DNA of 22,782 nt from JANPEZ01 sp031423155 (GTDB lineage: Bacteria; Actinomycetota; UBA4738; HRBIN12). The notes under the pieces are model-generated. The model ran no database searches and had not been told where the DNA came from. It saw only the letters and a list, made by a program, of their open reading frames with translations. The position numbers and the translations under genes were made by a program. The DNA is taken from assembly GCA_031423155.1 (NCBI GenBank), contig JANPEZ010000090.1:1-22782 (forward strand), given 5' to 3'. Below are positions 6,987 through 14,662 of the stretch, piece by piece (position 1 is the stretch's first letter; every line of letters starts with the position of its first letter).

Positions 6987-8617
6987 TGGCTGAAGACAAG
7001 CGGGACGGCGACGACCTCTTCGAGGATCTCGACAAGTTCTTCGCACCCATCCAGGACGTGGATTGGCCCGAGCCCGGCGAGTCCGAACCCGCTCCGGCTG
7101 CGGCCTCTCACGAGGAGCATGTGGCCGTTCATGCCAGCGAGGCCCGGCCCGAACCGCCTCAGGTTTCAGAACCGGTCGTTTCGGTCCCGGACGAGGACGA
7201 GGACTGGTACGACACCAGCACGCTCGAGTCCATGGCCTCGGACGGTCCCGACTTCACCTCCCCGGCCGAGCCGACGGATGACTCTGCACAGGCTGACCTG
7301 TTCACCGCAGAAGACGATGAGGAAGACGAGGACGACTGGGCCGCGCCAGCTCCAACGGAGTCGGCGATAGGCGAGGAAGACGAGGGGTGGCCGGCCGTAG
7401 AGGCGCCCTCTCTGGAAGAAGAGACCGAGCCGACGGAAGAAGACGTCGAGGCCGCCGCGGCTCACTTCGCTTCTTCGATCGAGGTTGGCGCAGGCGACAG
7501 CGAGCCCGAGCCGCTCCCGACCGAGACCTTCTCCTTCGAGTCCGGTGTCGAGAGCGAGACCATCGCCGAAGCGTTCTATCCGACCGAGCCATCCGATGAC
7601 CTCATGGCCGATCTCGGCGGCGATCGCGACTCGGGCGAGATCGAGGATGACATCCTCTCCGACCTGGAAGACACGGGCTCGCTGCGTACCGTCAGGGTGG
7701 GAGGCGAGGGGCTCGGTGGTCCCTCCTGGCAGGAACCCACTTCGATGGAGGTCGGCGCCGACATTGACCGGCGGGGTCCGAACACCGGTGAGCGCGACAT
7801 GCCGGCCGCGTTCATGACGGGCCTGGTCCTTGCGGGCGTGGCGCTGGGGGCGCTGATGGCCGGCAAGGGTGCCTTCGCGCTCGTGGGTGCCGTGATAGTG
7901 CTGGGAGCGCAGTTCGAACTCTTCACGGTCATGCAGAAGCATCATCACCAACCGGCGACCCTCGTCGGTCTCGTTACGGGTGGGCTAATCATGGCCGGCG
8001 CGTATTACGAGGGCGAAAGCGCGATGCTGGCGATGTTCGCCCTCGGCGCCTTGGCGACGTTCCTTTGGTTCCTGGCGGTCCCCGCGGCGCATCGCAAGAA
8101 CCTGTCCCAGAACATCGGACTCACCATCTTGAACATGGCCTACATACCGTTGCTCGCCGGCTATCTGCTGGTGACCTTGTCCATCGGGGGCGACGGCAAG
8201 GCGTTGGTCGTGACGGTCATCGCCCTTACGTTCATCTACGACACGGGGGCGTTCCTGATCGGCGCGGTCTGGGGCGGGTCATTCCTGCAGCGCTCGCTCG
8301 CGGCGGCGACGAGCCCCAAGAAGTCTTGGGAGGGCGCCTTGGGAGCGACGCTTCTCACTGTCGTCATCTCGATGGCCTTCGTCCCCTCGTTCGTCGGGGC
8401 GTTCGAGAACAGAAGGACGGAAGCTTTCGTTCTGGCCCTCGTCGTGAGCGCGATGGCTACGTTCGGCGACCTGGCCGAATCGCTCATCAAGCGAGACGTC
8501 GGGATCAAGGACATGGGGAACATCCTTCCGGGCCACGGAGGGCTCCTGGACAGGATCGATTCCCTGCTGTTCGTGGCCCCTGCGAGCTTCCTGCTCTTCC
8601 GGGTCATATTCGGCTAA
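6986..8617 (+). CDS. cdsA: Phosphatidate cytidylyltransferase with long acidic N-terminal extension
   Basis: Makes CDP-diacylglycerol from phosphatidate and CTP, the branch point of phospholipid synthesis, in the cytoplasmic membrane. 543 aa; the enzyme proper is residues about 272-543 (family usually 260-300 aa). It has several transmembrane helices, the SPKKSWEG motif near 445 and the signature ending PGHGGLLDRID near 514-524. Residues 1-271 are an acidic, low-complexity extension with no recognised domain. It holds four short acidic-Trp motifs (W27, W74, W118, W135; for example DEDEDW and EDEDDW). Streptomyces CdsA also has a hydrophilic N-terminus, but I recall a much shorter one. Start is GTG, one base overlapping frr, with GGAGG 4 nt upstream. 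uppS, often found between frr and cdsA, is absent. Confidence 0.95.
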   Translation: MAEDKRDGDDLFEDLDKFFAPIQDVDWPEPGESEPAPAAASHEEHVAVHASEARPEPPQVSEPVVSVPDEDEDWYDTSTLESMASDGPDFTSPAEPTDDSAQADLFTAEDDEEDEDDWAAPAPTESAIGEEDEGWPAVEAPSLEEETEPTEEDVEAAAAHFASSIEVGAGDSEPEPLPTETFSFESGVESETIAEAFYPTEPSDDLMADLGGDRDSGEIEDDILSDLEDTGSLRTVRVGGEGLGGPSWQEPTSMEVGADIDRRGPNTGERDMPAAFMTGLVLAGVALGALMAGKGAFALVGAVIVLGAQFELFTVMQKHHHQPATLVGLVTGGLIMAGAYYEGESAMLAMFALGALATFLWFLAVPAAHRKNLSQNIGLTILNMAYIPLLAGYLLVTLSIGGDGKALVVTVIALTFIYDTGAFLIGAVWGGSFLQRSLAAATSPKKSWEGALGATLLTVVISMAFVPSFVGAFENRRTEAFVLALVVSAMATFGDLAESLIKRDVGIKDMGNILPGHGGLLDRIDSLLFVAPASFLLFRVIFG

Positions 8618-8640
8618 GCCTGTTCCTTGCCAGGACGGGT

Positions 8641-8646
8641 TACCCT
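8641..8646 (+). promoter_or_regulatory. -10-like hexamer TACCCT for dxr
   Basis: TACCCT is followed by GGTGGG and the ATG at 8653, a 6-nt spacing as seen at other starts here. GGTGGG could instead act as a weak ribosome binding site. The 35-nt gap after cdsA holds no terminator. Confidence 0.35.
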
Positions 8647-8652
8647 GGTGGG

Positions 8653-9807
8653 ATGAAGGCACTCACCATCCTCGGCTCGACGGGCTCCATCGGAACCCAG
8701 GCCCTGGACGTCGTGCGTCGCAACGGCGACAGGTTCAAGGTCGTGGGCCTTTCGGCCGCCACGAACCAGGAGCTGCTCGTCGGGCAGATCCGAGAGTTCC
8801 TGCCCCCTCTGGTCGCCATAGCCGACGAGGAGACGGCCCTGGAGGTCAGGGCGAAGCTGGGTGGCATCAAGGGCGTCGAGATCATCGACGGGCCCGATGC
8901 CGCCGAGACGATGGCTCGTGAGGCCGAGTGCGACCTGATCGTGAACGCTCTGGTCGGATCGATGGGCCTTGGCCCCACGCTGGCGGCCCTTCAGAGCGGG
9001 AAGACCCTGGCCCTTGCCAACAAGGAGTCGCTCGTCGTCGGCGGCGAGCTCGTCATGGATCTGATCAAGGGAGAACCCGAAAGGCTCATCCCCGTCGACT
9101 CAGAGCACGCCGCCCTTGCTCAGGCCCTTCGGGGAGAGCGCCGCGACGACCTGAAGCGAGTCATCCTCACCGGCTCGGGTGGCCCGTTCCGCGGCTGGAC
9201 CCGGACGGAGCTTCAGAAAGCCTCAGTCAAAGAAGCGCTCGCACACCCGGTCTGGACGATGGGTCCGAAGATCACGATCGATTCGGCGACGCTGATGAAC
9301 AAAGGTCTTGAGGTCATCGAGGCTCACTACCTCTTCGACCTGGAGTACTCCCAGATCCACGTGGTGATCCACCCGGAGGGTCTGGTTCACGCGATCGCCG
9401 AGTTCCGCGACGGAAGCATGCGCGCCGAGATGGCAGTCCCCGACATGCGCCTTCCCATCCAGCTCGCGCTCGGCTGGCCCGAGCGCCTGCCGACCGGTGT
9501 CGACTCCGTCCCACTGACCGAGAAGTCCCTCAACTTCGAGCCGGTCGACCGAGAGGCTTTCCCGGCGATAGACCTGGCCTACCGCGTCGGCGGACTCGGG
9601 CTCACCTTCCCGGCCGTCATGAACGCCGCCAACGAGGTCGCGGTCATGTCGTTCCTGGAGGGCAAGATCCCGCTGACCAAGATCGTCGACGTGACCCAAG
9701 CGGTCGTCGACGAGCACGAGCCCGCATCCATGGTCTCGGTCGTCACCATCGAGCGCGCCGACGCGTGGGCGCGCCACCGCGCCGCGGAGATAGTCGAGGC
9801 CGTCTAG
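8653..9807 (+). CDS. dxr: 1-deoxy-D-xylulose 5-phosphate reductoisomerase
   Basis: Second step of the MEP isoprenoid pathway: DXP to 2-C-methyl-D-erythritol 4-phosphate with NADPH. 384 aa, typical. The NADPH-binding glycine loop is GSTGSIGTQ at residues 8-16; LANKESLVVGGELV, the metal-binding PVDSEHAALAQ, the substrate-binding ITIDSATLMNKGLEVIEAHY and the C-terminal NAANEVAV are present. The frame stays open upstream to 8065, but that part lies in cdsA; ATG 8653 matches the conserved N-terminus. Together with ispG downstream it shows the MEP route is used. Confidence 0.97.
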   Translation: MKALTILGSTGSIGTQALDVVRRNGDRFKVVGLSAATNQELLVGQIREFLPPLVAIADEETALEVRAKLGGIKGVEIIDGPDAAETMAREAECDLIVNALVGSMGLGPTLAALQSGKTLALANKESLVVGGELVMDLIKGEPERLIPVDSEHAALAQALRGERRDDLKRVILTGSGGPFRGWTRTELQKASVKEALAHPVWTMGPKITIDSATLMNKGLEVIEAHYLFDLEYSQIHVVIHPEGLVHAIAEFRDGSMRAEMAVPDMRLPIQLALGWPERLPTGVDSVPLTEKSLNFEPVDREAFPAIDLAYRVGGLGLTFPAVMNAANEVAVMSFLEGKIPLTKIVDVTQAVVDEHEPASMVSVVTIERADAWARHRAAEIVEAV

Positions 9808-9817
9808 GCCTCAGCGG

Positions 9818-10939
9818 ATGGGTTACACGCTCTCGATAGTCGCGTTCGCACTCGGGATCTTGCTCGTGATCATGCTGCACGAGGCCGGGCACTTCCTGGT
9901 TGCCAAGAAGTTCGGGTTCAAGATCGAGGAGTACTTCGTCGGCTTCGGACCGAAACTCTGGTCGTTCCGCCGAGGCGAGATCGAGTACGGCGTGAAGGCC
10001 CTGCCGCTCGGTGGGTACGTGAAGATCGCCGGCATGAACCCCTACGAGGAGGTCGTTCCCGAAGACCTTCCGAGGGCCTATGGTTCCAAGCCTCGGTGGC
10101 AGCGAGCGCTGGTGATCCTGGCAGGGCCGGGTATCCACTTCGTCATAGGGGCCGTTCTGTTCAGCGTGTGGTTCGCCTTGGCGGGCGATCCGAGGACGGG
10201 CATAGTCGGGGTAACGCAGGTCGCCGCTCGGATCAACGGGCACACCTCGCCGGCGGCCGCTGCCGACCTTGAGCCAGGCGATCGGATCATCCAGATCGGA
10301 ACTCTGGAGCGCCCCAACGATGATGAACTGGCCGCTTATATGAAGCTGCACATAGGCGAGCCGGTGACTTTCAAGATCTCGCGCGAGGGCCGAGTGCTCG
10401 ACCTGCAGATCACCCCCGAGCTCGCGAAGGTGGGAGAGGAGACCATCCCGCGGATCGGCATCGAGATCGAGCTGGTCGACATCCAGAAACCCGGGCCGGT
10501 CGGCGCGCTGGTTTCAGGCGTGAGCTACGTGGGCACCGCAGCCACCGAGTCCGTCTATCAGATGGGGCAGGTATTCGGTCCTCACGGGATAGGACGGGTA
10601 TGGCATCTGCTCTCCAGCGACGCTCCTCGCCAGCCGACCGATCCGGCGAGCTTCATCGGGATAGGCCAGCAGGTCGGCGCTCTCGGCGCTTCGGGAGGCG
10701 CCGTGGACATCATCTGGGTCTTGGCGTTCGTCACGGTCTTCATAGGCCTGCTCAATCTCGTGCCCCTTCCACCGCTGGACGGCAGCCACCTTCTGATCCT
10801 GCTGATAGAGAAGGTCCGGGGCAGAGCCGTGGATATGCGCAGAGTCATCCCGATCTCGGTCGCCGTCATGGCGTTCCTACTGATATTCGTCGGGTCGAAC
10901 ATCTTCTTGGACTTCACAAAGCCTTTGCCGGGGCCCTAG
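9818..10939 (+). CDS. rseP: Site-2 intramembrane metalloprotease (M50, RseP/Rip1-like)
   Basis: Membrane zinc protease that cuts transmembrane segments of anti-sigma factors or signal peptides. 373 aa. Catalytic HEAGH at residues 21-25 in the first helix, then FGFKIEEYFVGFGPKLWSF and PLGGYVKIAGM as in the family; the second zinc motif NLVPLPPLDG holds D321. A PDZ-like domain lies at about 125-215 (TSPAAAADLEPGDRIIQIG). The last helices close the protein. It follows dxr by 10 nt, the standard order in many phyla. In mycobacteria Rip1 releases several sigma factors; the targets here are unknown. Confidence 0.95.
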   Translation: MGYTLSIVAFALGILLVIMLHEAGHFLVAKKFGFKIEEYFVGFGPKLWSFRRGEIEYGVKALPLGGYVKIAGMNPYEEVVPEDLPRAYGSKPRWQRALVILAGPGIHFVIGAVLFSVWFALAGDPRTGIVGVTQVAARINGHTSPAAAADLEPGDRIIQIGTLERPNDDELAAYMKLHIGEPVTFKISREGRVLDLQITPELAKVGEETIPRIGIEIELVDIQKPGPVGALVSGVSYVGTAATESVYQMGQVFGPHGIGRVWHLLSSDAPRQPTDPASFIGIGQQVGALGASGGAVDIIWVLAFVTVFIGLLNLVPLPPLDGSHLLILLIEKVRGRAVDMRRVIPISVAVMAFLLIFVGSNIFLDFTKPLPGP

Positions 10940-11016
10940 GCACGCGAACGCGCTGCGCTGCAAGCGTCGTCACACTTTCTCAACATGGCCCGGTCAAGCA
11001 CGACACACACCGCGGC

Positions 11017-11022
11017 TACGAT
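11017..11022 (+). promoter_or_regulatory. -10-like hexamer TACGAT for the two-component operon
   Basis: TACGAT ends 7 nt before GTG 11030. It supports GTG 11030 as a leaderless start, because the alternative ATG 11021 lies inside the hexamer. The rest of the 10940-11016 gap shows only a weak CGCG-AA-CGCG hairpin. Confidence 0.45.
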
Positions 11023-11029
11023 GAAGCAC

Positions 11030-11719
11030 GTGTCCGACCTGACGGTTCTCGTAGTAGATGACGAAGAAGCGATCGCCGAAGCCGTTCGCGCCCGATTGGA
11101 GAGCGAGGGCTACCGCGTCCTCGTCGCTCACGACGGGCCTCAGGCGATAGAGATGCATCGCGAGTCTCAGCCCGATCTGGTCGTTCTCGACCTGATGCTT
11201 CCGGGGATGGACGGGCTCGAGGTCTGCAAGGAGATCCAGAGGACGGCATGGACCCCGGTCCTGATGCTCACGGCCAAGACCGAGGAGGCCGACAAGGTTG
11301 CGGGCTTCGCGGTGGGGGCCGACGACTACCTGACGAAACCCTTCAGCCTTCGCGAACTGGCCGCGCGCGTGAAGGCGATCCTCCGCAGGATGGAGCGTAT
11401 GCGCGAGCGAACCGACGACGGTCCGCTCGGCCGTAACGGTCTTGAGCTGGATCCCAACCGCCGCCGCGTAACGGTCGACGGCGCAGAGATCGCGCTTACG
11501 CCACTGGAGTTCGAGATCCTGTTATCCCTTGCTCGTGATCCCGGTGTCGTCTTGAGCCGCGATCAGTTGATGGATAGGGTCTGGGGCTATCGCGATTACG
11601 CCGGTGGTCGCGTCGTCGATTCGCACGTCGCCCGTATCCGCCGCAAGCTCGGCGAAGACGGGGTCGAACCCCGCTTCATCCGGACGGTCCACGGCGTGGG
11701 CTACGCCTTCCAGGAGTGA
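11030..11719 (+). CDS. OmpR/PhoB-family response regulator
   Basis: DNA-binding partner of the kinase that follows. 229 aa from GTG 11030. The receiver domain spans about 3-118 with acidic pair D10-D11, phosphoacceptor D54 (LVVLDLMLPGMDG), T81 and K103 (DYLTKPFS). A winged-helix output domain spans about 133-229 (LTPLEFEILLSLARDPGVV, VVDSHVARIRRKLG, RTVHGVGYAF). ATG starts at 10985 and 11021 are in frame; GTG 11030 fits the -10 element and the usual family N-terminus best. It may act on the dxr/ispG region, but no binding repeats were recognised. Confidence 0.94.
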   Translation: MSDLTVLVVDDEEAIAEAVRARLESEGYRVLVAHDGPQAIEMHRESQPDLVVLDLMLPGMDGLEVCKEIQRTAWTPVLMLTAKTEEADKVAGFAVGADDYLTKPFSLRELAARVKAILRRMERMRERTDDGPLGRNGLELDPNRRRVTVDGAEIALTPLEFEILLSLARDPGVVLSRDQLMDRVWGYRDYAGGRVVDSHVARIRRKLGEDGVEPRFIRTVHGVGYAFQE

Positions 11720-11723
11720 GTTA

Positions 11724-13082
11724 GTGGGCACGCGACCGCTCGAGCGCCTCCCCACCATCCGAGCCAAGCTCGGTTCAACCATCGTCGTCGCCATCGCGAT
11801 GACCCTGATGCTTTCCTACGTGCTGATCGGGTTCGCACTCAGGAACTCGCCCCGCGACTCGGAGGCCGTCGATGTCCTGGCCGCCGCCCGCCAGGTGGCG
11901 CTCGGACACACGGACAAGGTTCCCGAGGGATGGATGATCGTGAGGCGCTCGGCCGAGGGGACGGTGACGATCGAGGGTAGGGATCTCGGCGTGACCCCAC
12001 CGGTCTACACGGACGGGGTTCCACACTGGGGGGTGATCGGCGCCAACGCCTACGCAGTGATACCGGCGCCGGACGGCGGGACGATCTCGGTGCTAGGCCG
12101 CTCACCTTCGCGTGGGTTCCTCGGAAGGATCTCGGCCACACTTGGGTTCCTGCAGAGTGTCTGGTGGCAGCTGGCGCTGGCCGGGCTCGTCTCTGCGGCG
12201 GTCGCACTCGTGATGGCGCGCTTCCTCGCACGCGGGATGACCCAACCGCTGCGAGACATGGCCGAGGCGGCCAAGAACATGGAGACCGGCGACTACTCGG
12301 CCCGGGTATATACGCGCTCTCGCGATGAGGTGGGTCGCCTCGCCGACGCCTTCAACAAGATGAGCGCCGAACTCGAGGGCGTCGAACGCCTTCGCCGAGA
12401 CCTGGTCGCGAACGTCTCTCACGAGTTGAAGACACCCATAACCGCGATCCGGGCGCACCTGGAGAACCTCCTCGATGGGGTCGAGAAGCCCGATCCGGAG
12501 ACGATCCAGGTCATGCTCACCCAGTCCGAGCGGCTCGGCAGGCTCGTCGATCAGCTGCTAGACCTCTCCCGTCTCGAGTCGGGAGACGTTCCGCTCGAGC
12601 CCGAACGCATCGAGCTCGGCCCACTCGTGGCTCAGGTCCTCTCCGAGATCGAGGTTGCCCGCAGAGATAGGGGCGTTCAGGTGGAGGCCGAGATACCCGA
12701 GGATCTGCCGGCCGCCATGGCAGACCGTGAGCGCATCCATCAGGTTCTGTTCAATCTGGTGGACAACGCCGTCCGATTCACTCCGGCCGGTGGAGAGGTG
12801 AGAGTCTCGGCCTCCCGGCACAATGGAAGCGTGGAGGTCCGCGTAGCCGACACCGGTGTCGGGATCGCGCCGGAGCACCTGCCCCGGCTCTTCGAACGTT
12901 TCTACCGCGTCGACTCCGCGCGCTCACGCGAGGACGGCGGGACCGGCATCGGCCTGGCCATAGCGCGCTCGGTCGTCGAGGCGCACGGCGGCCACATCGA
13001 AGCTGAAAGTCGCCTGGGCCAGGGAAGCGTTTTCTCGTTCGAGCTACCGGCTGCTCCCGCGGCCACTAGGAGGGATCCGTGA
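11724..13082 (+). CDS. Membrane sensor histidine kinase
   Basis: 452 aa from GTG 11724, preceded by CAGGAG at 7 nt; the gap to the response regulator is 4 nt. Layout: TM1 about 17-38, extracellular sensor region of about 100 residues with no recognised fold, TM2 about 145-168, HAMP linker to about 220, dimerisation/phosphoacceptor domain with SHELKTPI (H233), and ATPase domain with the N box at N344 (NLVDNAVRF), DTGVGIAPE, the ERFYRVD F box and GGTGIGLAIA. All catalytic motifs are intact. It belongs to the EnvZ/PhoR-like class of actinobacterial kinases. The signal is unknown; the extracellular position of the sensor suggests an envelope cue. Its TGA overlaps the yjbQ start (GTGA). Confidence 0.94.
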   Translation: MGTRPLERLPTIRAKLGSTIVVAIAMTLMLSYVLIGFALRNSPRDSEAVDVLAAARQVALGHTDKVPEGWMIVRRSAEGTVTIEGRDLGVTPPVYTDGVPHWGVIGANAYAVIPAPDGGTISVLGRSPSRGFLGRISATLGFLQSVWWQLALAGLVSAAVALVMARFLARGMTQPLRDMAEAAKNMETGDYSARVYTRSRDEVGRLADAFNKMSAELEGVERLRRDLVANVSHELKTPITAIRAHLENLLDGVEKPDPETIQVMLTQSERLGRLVDQLLDLSRLESGDVPLEPERIELGPLVAQVLSEIEVARRDRGVQVEAEIPEDLPAAMADRERIHQVLFNLVDNAVRFTPAGGEVRVSASRHNGSVEVRVADTGVGIAPEHLPRLFERFYRVDSARSREDGGTGIGLAIARSVVEAHGGHIEAESRLGQGSVFSFELPAAPAATRRDP

Positions 13083-13531
13083 AGTCGAGCACCACGACCA
13101 GAGAGGTAGCGGCCCCGGAGAGATACGCGTTCATCGACCTCACCGAAGAACTGGAGCGCGCCATCAAGGACTCGGGGGTCACCGACGGCGCGGCCATCGC
13201 TTTCTGCGCGCACACGACCGCCGCCCTGCTCATCAACGAGTGGGAGGACGGCGCGATGCAGGACTTCCGCACGCGCATGCGCGAACTGGTTCCAGACGAG
13301 GACCACTACTACGCCCACGACGACATGGAGAGGCGAACCCAGAACCTGGCGGAGTCGCACGAGCGCGCGAACGGGCACTCGCACGTGAAGTCGATGCTGC
13401 TATCGGCGACATCGCAGGCGATCCCGGTCGTGGCCGGCGAGCCGGCCTTCGGCCGCTGGCAGCGTCTGATCCTGTTCGAGATGGACGAGCCGAAGGACCG
13501 ACAGATCATGTTCCACGTGCTCGGGGAGTAG
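13079..13531 (+). CDS. yjbQ: YjbQ/UPF0047 family protein
   Basis: 150 aa, the full family length. Family hallmarks: FCAHTTAALLINEWEDGA (H45, N53, E54), the metal-site-like HDDMERRTQN and NGHSHVKS (H100, H102), GRWQ, and RQIMFHVLGE at the end. E. coli YjbQ shows secondary thiamine-phosphate synthase activity; its main role is unsettled. GTG start with AGGAGGG at 13068-13074 and a four-base overlap with the kinase; ispG begins at the base after its stop. The residues match the family fully, so a working protein is likely. Confidence 0.92.
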   Translation: MKSSTTTREVAAPERYAFIDLTEELERAIKDSGVTDGAAIAFCAHTTAALLINEWEDGAMQDFRTRMRELVPDEDHYYAHDDMERRTQNLAESHERANGHSHVKSMLLSATSQAIPVVAGEPAFGRWQRLILFEMDEPKDRQIMFHVLGE

Positions 13532-14623
13532 ATGGACATACAGCGCAGGAAGACCCGGCAGCTCTCGCTCGGCGGAGTCCTGATCGGCGGCGACGCGCCG
13601 ATCAGCATCCAGTCGATGACGACGACCAAGACCGCCGACATCAACGCCACGCTTCAGCAGATCGCCTCGCTCGTAGCGGCCGGGGTCGACATCGTGCGCG
13701 TCGCGGTTCCGCACTGGGAGGACGCAGAGGCGTTGGTCGCCATCGCAGCCAAGTCCACCGTGCCGGTCGTCGCCGACATCCACTTCCAGTGGAAGTACGC
13801 GATCGCCGCGCTCGAGGCCGGCATCCAGGGGCTTCGGCTCAACCCCGGCAACATCAAGTACGACGACAAGGTCCGCCTGATCGCGCGCGAGGCCAAAGCC
13901 CGTGGCGTGCCGATCCGCATCGGCGTCAACGCCGGTTCCTTGGAGAAGGAGCTGCTCGCCAAGTACGGCTCGCCGACCCCGGATGCACTCGTCGAGAGCG
14001 CGCTCTACGAGGCCCGCCTGCTGGAGGACGAGGACTTCTTCGACATCAAGATCAGCGTCAAGCACTCGAACCCGCTCGTCATGATCGAGGCCTACCGTCA
14101 GCTCGCCGAGAAGTGCGACTACCCGCTGCACTTGGGCGTGACCGAGGCCGGTCCGCTCCCGCTGGGGGCCGTCAAGAGCGCCGTCGGCATCGGCACGCTG
14201 CTGGCCGAGGGCATCGGCGACACGATCCGCGTCTCACTGACCGACGACCCTGTGGAAGAGGTCAAGGTCGGCACGTCGATCCTGCAGTCGCTCGGGCTAC
14301 GCAGGCGAGGGCTGGACCTCGTTGCGTGCCCCTCCTGCGGGCGGGCGGAGGTCAATGTCCTGGAACTGACCAAGAAGGTTCAGGAAGCCATCGAGGCCGA
14401 GAAGTTCTCCGCGCCGATCCGCGTCGCGGTGATGGGTTGCGTCGTGAACGGCCCCGGAGAAGCGCGCGAGGCCGACGTCGGCATCGCCAGCGGCGCGGGA
14501 CTTGGGTTCATCATCGTCAAGGGTGAAGTCGTGGCGAAGGTTCCCGAGGCCGAACTCGTCGACGCGCTGCTCGTAGAGGCGCGCAAGGTCGCAGCCGAGA
14601 AAGCGGCCGCGGGCTCGGACTGA
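13532..14623 (+). CDS. ispG: 4-hydroxy-3-methylbut-2-en-1-yl diphosphate synthase
   Basis: Penultimate MEP-pathway enzyme: converts 2-C-methyl-D-erythritol 2,4-cyclodiphosphate to HMBPP using a [4Fe-4S] cluster. 363 aa, the short bacterial two-domain form. The TIM-barrel part has IQSMTTTKTADINATLQQI and GLRLNPGNI; the cluster domain has C266 and C269 (ACPSCGR), C303 (MGCVVNGPGEA) and E310, the expected three Cys plus Glu. ATG directly abuts the yjbQ stop with GGGAG just upstream, so translation is probably coupled. Dxr lies in the same block; the other MEP genes are not in the window. Confidence 0.97.
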   Translation: MDIQRRKTRQLSLGGVLIGGDAPISIQSMTTTKTADINATLQQIASLVAAGVDIVRVAVPHWEDAEALVAIAAKSTVPVVADIHFQWKYAIAALEAGIQGLRLNPGNIKYDDKVRLIAREAKARGVPIRIGVNAGSLEKELLAKYGSPTPDALVESALYEARLLEDEDFFDIKISVKHSNPLVMIEAYRQLAEKCDYPLHLGVTEAGPLPLGAVKSAVGIGTLLAEGIGDTIRVSLTDDPVEEVKVGTSILQSLGLRRRGLDLVACPSCGRAEVNVLELTKKVQEAIEAEKFSAPIRVAVMGCVVNGPGEAREADVGIASGAGLGFIIVKGEVVAKVPEAELVDALLVEARKVAAEKAAAGSD

Positions 14624-14650
14624 GGCTTCACTTCTCACGCGCCGGGTGCC

Positions 14651-14656
14651 GATACT
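14651..14656 (+). promoter_or_regulatory. -10-like hexamer GATACT, with TTCACT 18 nt upstream
   Basis: GATACT is followed by 6 nt and the ATG at 14663; TTCACT at 14627-14632 is a fair -35 with 18-nt spacing. No ribosome binding site is present, so a leaderless transcript is likely. Confidence 0.5.
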
Positions 14657-14662
14657 CACCGC

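Noticed and set aside
8065..8652. Upstream extension of the dxr frame
   Set aside because: It lies inside cdsA in another frame; Dxr homology begins exactly at ATG 8653.
11604..11723. Upstream start of the sensor kinase inside the response regulator gene
   Set aside because: GTG 11724 has a proper ribosome binding site and gives the normal short cytoplasmic N-terminus before TM1.
13240..14526. Plus-strand open frame of 428 codons within yjbQ and ispG
   Set aside because: It overlaps two enzymes with intact motifs; the product is Arg/Gly-rich low complexity typical of a shifted frame.
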